From contig CAIJPN010000131.1 of NCBI GenBank assembly GCA_903822545.1, forward strand, positions 1 to 41,561: DNA of 41,561 bases, in the 5' to 3' direction. Source of the DNA: an uncultured Anaerolineae bacterium. Lineage in GTDB: Bacteria > Chloroflexota > Anaerolineae > Anaerolineales > Villigracilaceae. Positions 32,204 to 40,370 of the stretch are shown here, piece after piece. Within the stretch, counting starts at the first letter, position 1. Each line of letters opens with the position of its first letter. The position numbers and the translations under genes were made by a program. The notes beneath the pieces were generated by a model that saw nothing but the letters and a program-made list of their open reading frames with translations, did not search any database and was not told the DNA's origin.

Positions 32204-33613
32204 TTATGGGAAGTAGCGCTCCAAAATGCGCCTGGCCCGCTCGCCGATCTGCCCAGAGGGGTCGAGGTGCAGCGTAGTGCGCAATTCAAGCTCAGAATCG
32301 GGTAGTTTGCCAAGATGCAGGTAGAGTAGCCCCAGGTGAAAGTGTGGCGAAGCATCGTCCGGCGCGGTGGCGATGGCTTTTTTGAATAAGATCTCGGCTT
32401 CGCTGAACTTTTCCAGCCCCATGTTGGCCTGTCCCAGCAGATCTAAAGAGAGCGGGTTGCCAGGGTCAAGCTCAAGGGCCTTTTTTGCGGCGGGGAAGGC
32501 AAGCTCCTCGATGAAAATATCGCGGCTCAGGCAAAACAGCGCCAGTGCGCGCCATGTTTGTGGGTCAGCGGGCGCGCTTTCGGTGGCTGTTTGATAAGCC
32601 AGCAGCGCCCCATTCAGGTTGCCGATGCGATCATAGACATCGCCCAACGCCATTTGCCAGATGATATTTTGCGGGTCGGCGGCCACTGCCAGCTGGTAAT
32701 CAGCCAGCGCGCGCGGGTAATCACCATGCTGCTGGTAATACAAGCCACGCATTGAAAGCGCACCCGGGTCGGTAGGAGTCAGGCGCAGGGCCTGGTTGAG
32801 CGCTTCCAGCGCGCCGGGTGTGCCGGTTTGCTGGCGTGCCTGGCCCAGCCAGGTCCAGGCTGGGGCGTAGCGCGGGTTGGCGCGGGCGGCATTCTCAAAA
32901 GCGCGCTGCGCCAGCGGCCAGTCGCCATCTTCGGCCAGTGCTTGCCCGCTGGTGGTGAGCTGGTAGGCCAGGTTATCTGTGCGCAGGGCGCTCGTCAGCG
33001 TAAACATAAAGCTGGTTAAACGGGAGGCCGCTGCCGGGTCGAGCGCAGCGGCATGTTCGAGCGCGGGGATGGCGTCTGTGGGTGAAGTGCTCATCAGCAG
33101 GATGGCGTAACGGGTGTTCAAATCTGCATTTAAAGGCTGGATGACCAACCCCTGGGTGATGGCCGTTAACTCATCTTCATATGCGCCCTGCTGATGGTAC
33201 GCGCGCGCCAGGCTGGAAAAAACCCGCCCCGCAGGCTGGCTGCCGTTTGCAAGCGTTTGCCACTCTGAAACAGCCTGTTCCAGCTCGCCAAGCTGCCAGT
33301 ACGCATCGCCCAACGCCAGGCTGCCATCCCTTGAAAGGGAGCCGCTGGCGCGCGCCTGGGTGTAAAGCTCGATGGCGCGGGTGGGCTGCCCGGCCTGGAG
33401 CATATAGTTCCCGGCCTGTTCGTACAATTCCACTCGCCACGGGAAGTATTCCAGCGCTTGCAGGCTGGCTTCGGCGGCCTGCATCGGCGATTGGTGCGCC
33501 AAAATTTCGGCCTGGAGCAATGGCTGCATCCCGACAAGTGTATAGAGCGCCGTGCCCAATGCCAGGGCCAGGATGGTGAGCATGATGCGAGTGAAGAGCA
33601 CTTTTCGTTCCAT
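32204..33613 (-). CDS. Membrane-anchored TPR protein
   Basis: The 469-residue protein has one N-terminal hydrophobic segment (about residues 8-30) and then TPR units almost to the end (for example AGQPTRAIELYTQARASGSL, WPLAQRAFENAARANPRYAPAWTWLGQA, DYPRALADYQLAVAADPQNIIWQMALGDVYDRIG, LEKFSEAEILFKKAIATAPDDASPHFHLGLLYLHLGK). TPR arrays bind partner proteins; the partner is unknown. The -10 box TATAAT lies 12 bases before the ATG with no ribosome site between. It is divergent from the kinase-like gene, suggesting a possible shared context. Confidence 0.88.
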   Translation of the reverse strand: MERKVLFTRIMLTILALALGTALYTLVGMQPLLQAEILAHQSPMQAAEASLQALEYFPWRVELYEQAGNYMLQAGQPTRAIELYTQARASGSLSRDGSLALGDAYWQLGELEQAVSEWQTLANGSQPAGRVFSSLARAYHQQGAYEDELTAITQGLVIQPLNADLNTRYAILLMSTSPTDAIPALEHAAALDPAAASRLTSFMFTLTSALRTDNLAYQLTTSGQALAEDGDWPLAQRAFENAARANPRYAPAWTWLGQARQQTGTPGALEALNQALRLTPTDPGALSMRGLYYQQHGDYPRALADYQLAVAADPQNIIWQMALGDVYDRIGNLNGALLAYQTATESAPADPQTWRALALFCLSRDIFIEELAFPAAKKALELDPGNPLSLDLLGQANMGLEKFSEAEILFKKAIATAPDDASPHFHLGLLYLHLGKLPDSELELRTTLHLDPSGQIGERARRILERYFP

Positions 33614-33625
33614 TTTCGTGACGAT

Positions 33626-33631
33626 ATTATA
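33626..33631 (-). promoter_or_regulatory. Candidate -10 box of the TPR gene
   Basis: TATAAT on the minus strand, 12 bases upstream of the ATG at 33613. A start 6-7 bases downstream would leave a leader of only about six bases. No Shine-Dalgarno is seen. Confidence 0.5.
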
Positions 33632-33671
33632 CGACCTGCCGGATTATTCATCGTCAGCCTGTAAGCCATGC

Positions 33672-33677
33672 TATAAT
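33672..33677 (+). promoter_or_regulatory. Candidate -10 box of the kinase-LysM-LCP genes
   Basis: A consensus TATAAT, divergent from the TPR promoter 41 bases away. The -35 region is not clear. The leader to 33748 would be about 64 bases. Confidence 0.5.
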
Positions 33678-33747
33678 CGAAAGAAATCGCCATTCCAGGC
33701 ATATTTTTGTTTTGGGACATTGCGGGACGATCTCCTGCTTTTATGAT

Positions 33748-36117
33748 ATGACCTTCTTTGATCAAATTTTCACTCTGCTGACTACTTCACCGGGCAACCT
33801 GATCTATCATCTTGCCTTGATGTTTTCGATTACCGGTACGTTGTACATGGCAATCGCGCAATGGCGTTCAACCGGCTATCCACAGGTTCGGCGCATGTTG
33901 AACGGGCTGCTGTTGCTGTTGGCCGGGCAGATTGTCTTGTTTATTGCCAGCGCGCTGGTCTGGCAGAGATTGGTCGATGCTGAAGTGCTGCTGCCCCCGC
34001 TTGACCGGGCGATCATGTTTTTCAGCCTGGTGTGGGTGGTGTGGGTCTGGGCTTACCCGGAACCTTCCAAATCTGGCGATATGGCCGCCATGATTGCCAG
34101 CCTGTTGACGCTCACCGGGCTTATTTTGGGGGTGGTCTCGCGCAGCAGCGATGCGAACCTGGTGGCATATAACAATAGTGTTCAGTACATTATCTGGGAA
34201 GTGCTGGGCATTGCCATCCTGACTGCGGGCGGGGTTTTCCTGTTCACACGCAAGCCGCAGGGCTGGGCCAATGGCATGTCGATGGTGATCATCTTGTTCG
34301 TGGGGCATGTTCTCGAATTGATCATCCCCAGTGGGGATAGTGACTATTCGGGCATGGTGCGGCTGATCAGCATGGCAGCTTACCCGATCTTGCTCACGCT
34401 CCCGGCGCGCTTTCCCACCCCGTCAGACAGCCCCAAAACCCGCACGGTGGAAGTTTACAAAGAAAACGTTTCAGAGCACATGAAAAGCCCTGATTACAGC
34501 AGCCCGGTGCGTGAGCGCCGTCGCTACAGCACGGACCCAAAAACCCTGCAAACGCTGCTGACCCTGGCCGCCGAGGTGGATGCGGAAAAGATAAACCAGC
34601 ATATTTCACGCGCTGTGGCCCAGGCCATGCTTTCTGACCTGTGTTTCCTGATCTTTATCGGCGAAGATCGCAACTCGCTTTTAATGGCCAGCGGCTATGA
34701 CCTGATCCGCGAGGAAAGCCTGGAGGGCGGCCAACTTACTAAAGATAGCATGCCAATGCTGTCTGGGGCGATTTTACGCGGACGCCCGCTGCGGCTGCCG
34801 GCCAGCACCACTTCTTCTGACCTGCAAGGTTTGGGCGATATGCTTGGGTTGAGCAACCCTGGCAACCTGCTGAATGTACCGATCACATCTGATAAGGGCA
34901 CAATTGGCAGTGTTTTGCTGCTTTCGCCATATTCCAACCGCTTGTGGAATGCCGACGACCAGACTTTTCTCTCCAGCATTGCCATTAACTTCACCCCCAT
35001 CATTGAGCGCGGACGAAAGATTGCCGAGTTTGAGCATGCCCGCAACCAGGCCACACTTGCAGCCGAAGATGCCCGCTCATCATTGGCGCGGGTACAGTCT
35101 ATTAACGCTGAGACTATTCGCCAGATGAATGAAATGAAGCTCGAAGCTGAAAAAGTGGCCGATGTGGCCAAACACCAGCGCGAGATGATTGAACAGATCG
35201 AAACGCTTACCCAGGAAAACGAAAAGCTGGGCGAAAAACTGGCCGGGCTGAAAGACGCCAAGAGCAGCGATGCCAATTACCAGTACCTTGAAAATGAACT
35301 GCGTTTGACACTGCAAGAAGTGGCCTACCTGCAAAACTCGCTGGCTGAAGCCAACATTCGCATCCTTGAACTGAAAAAACGCCCCACCACCGGCAATTTG
35401 AGCAGCGAAAAAACCGACGTGGTTGCTTCTCTTGCCCAGGAATTGCGCCAACCCATGTCATCGATTGTCGGCTACACAGACCTGCTTTTGGGCGAATCGG
35501 TAGGTATTTTGGGTTCTTTGCAGCGCAAGTTTGTTGAGCGCATCAAAACATCCACCGAACGCATCGGGCATCTCATCGATGACCTGATCCAGATCACAAC
35601 CATGGAAGTTGGCTTGAAATCGCTCAAGTCTGAAGATGTTGATTTGAACATGATCATTGATAATGCCATGGCATACACCAGCAGCCAACTACGCGAGAAA
35701 AACATTGCCTTGCGCATTGACCTGCCAGAAACCATCCAGCCAATCCAGGCTGACCGTGAATCCATCCAGCAGATTTTGATCCACCTGCTGCAAAACGCTG
35801 GGGCCGTCTCTCCTGCCGATGGAACTGTTTCCATGCGGGTGCGCACGCGCCGCGAAGAAGGCCAGGATTACGTTGTTTTGCAGGTTACAGACAGCGGCGG
35901 CGGCATCAAATCGGAAGACCTGCCGGAAGTCTTTGCTCGTCGTTACCGGGCCGAAAATTCCCTCCTCCAGGGTGTTGGCGATACCGGTGTCGGGTTGTCC
36001 ATTGCCAGGTCGTTGTGCGAGGCCCAGGGTGGGCGCATCCATGTCGATACAGAAATGGGCTTCGGCTCGACTTTCAGCGTCATCCTGCCATTCAAGCAGC
36101 CTGTCGCTGAGTCTTAA
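33748..36117 (+). CDS. Histidine-kinase-like membrane protein with Gln in place of the phospho-accepting His
   Basis: The 789-residue protein has several hydrophobic segments (about 1-235, roughly seven helices), a GAF-like domain (about 270-420), a coiled coil (about 425-550), a dimerisation region and a C-terminal HATPase_c domain. In the H-box the sequence is SLAQELRQPMSSIVGYTDLLLG: the position of the conserved His is Gln564. The ATP-binding boxes look intact (LLQNAGAVSP, DSGGGIKSEDLPEVF with Asp715, GDTGVGLSIARSLCEAQGGRI, GFGSTFSVILPF). It may thus bind ATP but not autophosphorylate in the usual way. The ATG is chosen by the hydrophobic start; no ribosome site is clear. No response regulator lies nearby; LysM and LCP genes follow. 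Confidence 0.88.
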   Translation: MTFFDQIFTLLTTSPGNLIYHLALMFSITGTLYMAIAQWRSTGYPQVRRMLNGLLLLLAGQIVLFIASALVWQRLVDAEVLLPPLDRAIMFFSLVWVVWVWAYPEPSKSGDMAAMIASLLTLTGLILGVVSRSSDANLVAYNNSVQYIIWEVLGIAILTAGGVFLFTRKPQGWANGMSMVIILFVGHVLELIIPSGDSDYSGMVRLISMAAYPILLTLPARFPTPSDSPKTRTVEVYKENVSEHMKSPDYSSPVRERRRYSTDPKTLQTLLTLAAEVDAEKINQHISRAVAQAMLSDLCFLIFIGEDRNSLLMASGYDLIREESLEGGQLTKDSMPMLSGAILRGRPLRLPASTTSSDLQGLGDMLGLSNPGNLLNVPITSDKGTIGSVLLLSPYSNRLWNADDQTFLSSIAINFTPIIERGRKIAEFEHARNQATLAAEDARSSLARVQSINAETIRQMNEMKLEAEKVADVAKHQREMIEQIETLTQENEKLGEKLAGLKDAKSSDANYQYLENELRLTLQEVAYLQNSLAEANIRILELKKRPTTGNLSSEKTDVVASLAQELRQPMSSIVGYTDLLLGESVGILGSLQRKFVERIKTSTERIGHLIDDLIQITTMEVGLKSLKSEDVDLNMIIDNAMAYTSSQLREKNIALRIDLPETIQPIQADRESIQQILIHLLQNAGAVSPADGTVSMRVRTRREEGQDYVVLQVTDSGGGIKSEDLPEVFARRYRAENSLLQGVGDTGVGLSIARSLCEAQGGRIHVDTEMGFGSTFSVILPFKQPVAES

Positions 36118-36129
36118 TACGAGGCAGAT

Positions 36130-36948
36130 ATGCAATCCCTGCGTCAAATAGGCGGCGGTTTACTCCTGGGGATATTTTCAATCGTCACCGTGGTCGGCGC
36201 TATCTCATTATCGCTGGCCGAGGGGAAGGCTCTCCCAACCCTGCTCCCAACCGCCACACAAACAGCTATCGAAGTCACTTTCCCGCCGACCAATGTGCCG
36301 GTTGTAACCCTGCCGCTTGATACCGAAACCCCGGCAGCTTCACCCACCCCAACACAGACTTTCACCCCGCCGCCACCACCAACAGCTTGCCCCCCGCCCA
36401 CAGGCTGGGTTTCGTACTACATCCAACCAGGCGATACGCTTGAAACACTGGTCACAACCTTCCACATCAACTCAGTGGATGAACTCAAGAACGCCAACTG
36501 CCTGGTGAGCAATGAAATTGTCCCGGGAACGTATCTTTACGTACCGCCAAACCCCACCGCCACAGCCATTCCATGCGGCCCATATCCAGGCTGGATCAAC
36601 TACTACGTCCAACCTGGTGACACCCTCACCCAAATTGGCTACCGTTATCGTGTCTCTGTGACGCAACTCATGCTTGCCAACTGCCTGACTACTACCAACA
36701 TCAAAGTTGGCCAAGTGCTCAAAGTGCCGAATGTGCCCACCCTGACTCCCTGGCCGAGTGCTACCTACCCGCCCACCTTCACCAACACGGCGACCCTCGA
36801 GCCTACCAGCACGGATACAGGCACCCCCGAGCCTGTTACGGAAACACCCACCTCAACCAATGAAGTGCCAACCACCGAAGTTCCATCGCCTACCACTGAA
36901 ACGCCACCCACGGAAACCCCGGTTCCTCCCACTGTGGCCACACCATAA
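36130..36948 (+). CDS. Membrane-anchored protein with two LysM domains
   Basis: The 272-residue protein has an N-terminal membrane segment (about 8-30), a Thr/Pro-rich linker, two LysM domains (about 94-140 YYIQPGDTLETLVTTFHI... and about 157-200 YYVQPGDTLTQIGYRYRV...), and a long Thr/Pro/Glu-rich tail. LysM binds peptidoglycan or other GlcNAc polymers. Each LysM has a Cys in ANC, possibly forming a disulphide with the preceding Cys (ACPPP and PCGP). It starts 12 bases after the kinase-like gene, so the two are in one operon; the protein probably tethers the envelope complex to the wall. Confidence 0.9.
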   Translation: MQSLRQIGGGLLLGIFSIVTVVGAISLSLAEGKALPTLLPTATQTAIEVTFPPTNVPVVTLPLDTETPAASPTPTQTFTPPPPPTACPPPTGWVSYYIQPGDTLETLVTTFHINSVDELKNANCLVSNEIVPGTYLYVPPNPTATAIPCGPYPGWINYYVQPGDTLTQIGYRYRVSVTQLMLANCLTTTNIKVGQVLKVPNVPTLTPWPSATYPPTFTNTATLEPTSTDTGTPEPVTETPTSTNEVPTTEVPSPTTETPPTETPVPPTVATP

Positions 36949-36972
36949 CCCTGCACCCCAACAGCCCGCCTT

Positions 36973-37000
36973 CGTAGTGACGACGAAAGTCGTCACTACG
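36973..37000. repeat. Perfect 12-bp hairpin with GAAA loop
   Basis: CGTAGTGACGAC (36973-36984), loop GAAA, GTCGTCACTACG (36989-37000). It lies 7 bases before the ATG of the LCP gene, where a ribosome site would be expected. No T-run follows. Confidence 0.75.
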
Positions 37001-37007
37001 CTTGTTT

Positions 37008-38396
37008 ATGAAGAAAGCCGCTTATCTCCTCTTGCTCATTACCTTTTTACTGGAAGGCTGCCTGGATTCACCAGCCCCGGCAGCCCTGCCGTACATCTTC
37101 GTTACCGCCCCTCCTCACCCCACCCTGACCCCTTTCCAACCATCACGAGCGCAGCCCAGCCCCACACTGCCGCCCATACCGGCCACCGTCACCCCACAGC
37201 TCCCCCCGCCGACCATTGAACCGGCAGTTGCCATTGCCGCCCAACCCCAGCCGGTCATTGAATCAACCGACAGCACCACCTTTCTGCTGCTTGGCTCCGA
37301 CTTGCGTTCGGGCAGCTCCTTCCGCACCGACAGCATCCTGATCGCCGTCGTCCGGCCCAAAGACGGGCAGGTTGCGCTCCTCTCCGTCCCGCGCGACCTG
37401 TGGGTCAACATTCCCACCGTTGGGATGCAGCGCATCAACACCGCTTACCAGTTTGGGGAACTCAATGCTTACCCCGGCGGGGGTGCCGGCCTGCTCAAAG
37501 ACACATTACTCTACAACCTCGGGATTCAGATTAACCATACCGCCCTGGTAGATTTCGATGGATTCCGACGCATCGTTGACACCCTGGGTGGCGTAGACAT
37601 ACCCGTTGCCTGCCCCTACACCGACTGGCATTTAATCTCCCCTGAGCTTGATCCCGAAAACGAAAACAACTGGGAACTTTACACCGCAGGCCCGGGCCTG
37701 ATCCACATGGATGGCGACCTGGCGCTCTGGTACGCTCGCTCGCGCAAAAAATCGAGTGATTTTGATCGTGGACGCCGCCAACAGGAAGTTATCCGCGCCA
37801 TCTACGCCCAGGCCCTGCGCACTGATTCGATAGGCCGCATCCCCCAGCTTTACAACGATTTTAGCTCTACCATCATCACCGATCTGGGGCTGGATGCCAT
37901 CCTGGGGCTTTCACCGCTGGCCCTGCACTTGAGCAATGCCGATATTCGCGGCTATTACATCGCCGGTGACCTGGTGACACCCTGGACCACTCCTGGCGGC
38001 GCGTATGTGCTCCTGCCAAACCACCAGGCCATCCGGGCCATGTTGACCGAAGCTCACAACCCATCCCCGCGCCAGGCGGAACGTCAATCGTTCAAAATCG
38101 AAATCCAGAATGGCTCATTCATCGATGGGTGGGATGCCCTGGCGGCCGAACGCCTGAATTATGCCGGATATGAAACATCGTATGCCGATGCTGATAACCG
38201 CCAGCACGCCCAAACCCTGCTCTACGACCTGACCCCTGACCAGGATCGCACCCGCACAGCCTCCATGCTGGCTGTGCTCGGCCTGCCCGATAGTGCCTTA
38301 GTCTCGGTGCCAGACGTGAAGGCCCAGGTGCAGTATGTTCTCATTGTGGGGGCTGATTACCAGCCGTGTTTCAAACCGTCAGAGTTGACCCCATAA
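37008..38396 (+). CDS. LCP (LytR-CpsA-Psr) family lipoprotein with LytR_C domain
   Basis: The 462-residue protein begins at the ATG at 37008, shown by the lipoprotein signal (LLEGC, Cys18). A Pro/Thr-rich linker (about 20-85) follows, then the LCP domain: FLLLGSDLRSGSSFRTDSILIAVVRPKDGQVALLSVPRDLWVNIP, MQRINTAYQFGE, VDFDGFRRIVDTLGGVDIPV, LALWYARSRKKSSDFDRGRRQQEVI. The conserved Arg/Asp of the pyrophosphate pocket are present. LCP enzymes move glycopolymers from lipid carriers to the wall. The C-terminal LytR_C domain (about 360-450, FKIEIQNGSFIDGWDALAAERL) is also present. A hairpin sits where the ribosome site should be. It is unusual for LCP proteins to be lipoproteins rather than single-TM proteins. 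Confidence 0.93.
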   Translation: MKKAAYLLLLITFLLEGCLDSPAPAALPYIFVTAPPHPTLTPFQPSRAQPSPTLPPIPATVTPQLPPPTIEPAVAIAAQPQPVIESTDSTTFLLLGSDLRSGSSFRTDSILIAVVRPKDGQVALLSVPRDLWVNIPTVGMQRINTAYQFGELNAYPGGGAGLLKDTLLYNLGIQINHTALVDFDGFRRIVDTLGGVDIPVACPYTDWHLISPELDPENENNWELYTAGPGLIHMDGDLALWYARSRKKSSDFDRGRRQQEVIRAIYAQALRTDSIGRIPQLYNDFSSTIITDLGLDAILGLSPLALHLSNADIRGYYIAGDLVTPWTTPGGAYVLLPNHQAIRAMLTEAHNPSPRQAERQSFKIEIQNGSFIDGWDALAAERLNYAGYETSYADADNRQHAQTLLYDLTPDQDRTRTASMLAVLGLPDSALVSVPDVKAQVQYVLIVGADYQPCFKPSELTP

Positions 38397-38426
38397 ACTT
38401 GTTTTTTGTGATGGTAACAGGGGTTT

Positions 38427-40367
38427 TCAGTATTTCCACGAGGGAGCCAGCCACCACCAATCCAGCGGCAGGCCGGGGGCTGAGAGTTTGCGCTGCTCAA
38501 GTGTGGATAAATTAACCACGAACAGGTGCCGTCCAATCGAATCATCGTCTTGCACCAGCAGGTAATTGCCATCTGGCGAAAATTGGATGCTGATGATGTT
38601 GCCATAAACGCTGTGCCTCACCTTTTGCAAGTCTTCGCCGGTGCGGCTGAGCAGGTAAATAGCCTGGCCGCCGCTTAAATCGCTGTTGCCCTGGCCGAAG
38701 ACGATGCGCAGGCTATCTGGAGACCAGATGATGGGGTAAATGTTGCTGTTGGAAAATGATGCCAGTTCACGTTGGGCGGAGCCATCGGGGGTGGTGGTTT
38801 TGAGTGTGGATTTCTTGCCGTTGGTTTCAATGTATGCCAGTAGCGCGCCGTTGGGCGCCGGGTACAGGTCTGAAGCTTCAGCCGGGAGGTTTTTAAGGAT
38901 TTGGCGCACGTCGCCGGTGGTCAGGTTATACAGGTAGAAACCGGTTCCTACGCCGCGCGCGTGCAGCAGGACGGAACCGCCCAGCCAGCCGTTGATGGTA
39001 TAGGGGCGCGAGGTTGCTGGCAGGCCAGAATCTGCGGTCAGATTGGTCAGGCTGCTGCCATCGGTGCGGATGGCGTGGATTTCTTCGCCGCCGTTGCCAT
39101 CTTGCACGCGGAAGGCCAGCCATTTCCCGTCAGGAGACCAGGATGGCGGGTCGATGATGGTGTATTCTGTCAGTTTTTTTGCGAGAAAGGGGCCGGGATC
39201 GAGCAGGTATAGGCCAATGTTGGCTGCCTCGGGGCCGGTGGGGGCGACAAAGGCAGCGGATTTCCCATCGGGTGCCCAGAATAGTTCCAGTACCTCGGGC
39301 GGGGATGTGATGGGGTAGGGCATTATTTCAAAGGTGGGGCAGCTTACCAGCCCGGCGACGCATGACCCGGGCAGGCGTGCCAGTTTGTAGGTTTCTTGTC
39401 CATATTTGTGGTCGGTGATGGTGAAGTAGACTGCCCCGAGCGGGTCGTCTGCGCTTGGGGGGGGGGCCGGGGAGGCTGTTGGAGCCGGGGAAATGCCTGT
39501 GATAACGGTGTACTGCGGCAGGGCGGGGATGTTCAGGTTGAAAATATCGTCAGTGGTAGCTGAATCATATTCCACGTAGGAAATTTTATATTCGTTTTGT
39601 AAAATCTCGCCCGGGTTTTCAAAATTCTGATATTTCAGGATGATGCCGGTGTGGAGGTCAACCCAAAATCGTGATAGGCGTGGCAGGTCGGGACGGGTGA
39701 AGTCGGTGATGAGGCATTCACGACCGGCGATGTATTCAATGCCCACGGGTTTGAAGGTGCCCTCGGTTTGGGCAAAGCCTGATGAGAAGATGATCTCACT
39801 GAGTGGTGAGCCGATGGTGCCGCTCAGCGGGTGCGGGTTGATGGTGTCGCTGATGGTGGCTGAGGGGGCGTAAGTGCTGGTGTTTTGGGCGAATTCGGGC
39901 AGTGGGCGTGATTCGGTCAGGCCATTGGTCAGGTCCATTTGCAGGATGTTTTTGCCATCGCTGAGGCTGAAGTATTGGGCTGGCGCATCCGCCGGGCCGC
40001 CGATGCGCTGGAAGGCCGGGATGGTTTGGTCGATGCGCAATTGTTCGTGGATGGTCTGGCTGGGCTGGCTTCCGGTTTGGGGGATGTTCCAGGTGACTGA
40101 GCCATCGACAAAGATGTTGCGCCAGAAGGTGTGGCTGTAAAGCAGTTTCATGCGGATGACTTCAGAGGGGGAATCGAGGTTGAGCGAGAGATTGGCCGGG
40201 TCGAGGGCGGCCACGGTGGCTGCAAGCTGGATGTTCTGTTGCTCGAGGGCTGCCAGGGTGGCCTGTGGGGCGGCATCGGGTGTGGGGGTCTGGTAAATGG
40301 ATATTTCGAGGGTGCCGCAAGCGGCCAGGAGCAGGCAGGTGATCAGGATGGGAAGGCGTTTGAGCAT
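38427..40367 (-). CDS. Lipoprotein with LolA/RseB-like N-domain and beta-propeller
   Basis: The 646-residue lipoprotein (LLAAC, Cys17) has an N-terminal domain (about 60-290) whose pattern resembles LolA/RseB-type folds (RFWVDLHTGIILKYQNFENPGEILQNEYKISYVEYDSATTDDIFNLNIP). A Pro/Ala/Ser linker containing a run of 10 G on the plus strand (39457-39466) leads to a TolB/WD40-like PD40 propeller (ELFWAPDGKSAAFV, PSWSPDGKWLAFRVQD, PIIWSPDSLRIVFGQG, IQFSPDGNYLLVQDD). Three Cys lie near GSCVAGLVSCPTFE. Function is unknown; binding of a lipid or peptide near the membrane is possible. It lies three bases after its paralogue and shares its transcript. Confidence 0.85.
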   Translation of the reverse strand: MLKRLPILITCLLLAACGTLEISIYQTPTPDAAPQATLAALEQQNIQLAATVAALDPANLSLNLDSPSEVIRMKLLYSHTFWRNIFVDGSVTWNIPQTGSQPSQTIHEQLRIDQTIPAFQRIGGPADAPAQYFSLSDGKNILQMDLTNGLTESRPLPEFAQNTSTYAPSATISDTINPHPLSGTIGSPLSEIIFSSGFAQTEGTFKPVGIEYIAGRECLITDFTRPDLPRLSRFWVDLHTGIILKYQNFENPGEILQNEYKISYVEYDSATTDDIFNLNIPALPQYTVITGISPAPTASPAPPPSADDPLGAVYFTITDHKYGQETYKLARLPGSCVAGLVSCPTFEIMPYPITSPPEVLELFWAPDGKSAAFVAPTGPEAANIGLYLLDPGPFLAKKLTEYTIIDPPSWSPDGKWLAFRVQDGNGGEEIHAIRTDGSSLTNLTADSGLPATSRPYTINGWLGGSVLLHARGVGTGFYLYNLTTGDVRQILKNLPAEASDLYPAPNGALLAYIETNGKKSTLKTTTPDGSAQRELASFSNSNIYPIIWSPDSLRIVFGQGNSDLSGGQAIYLLSRTGEDLQKVRHSVYGNIISIQFSPDGNYLLVQDDDSIGRHLFVVNLSTLEQRKLSAPGLPLDWWWLAPSWKY

Positions 40368-40370
40368 GGG

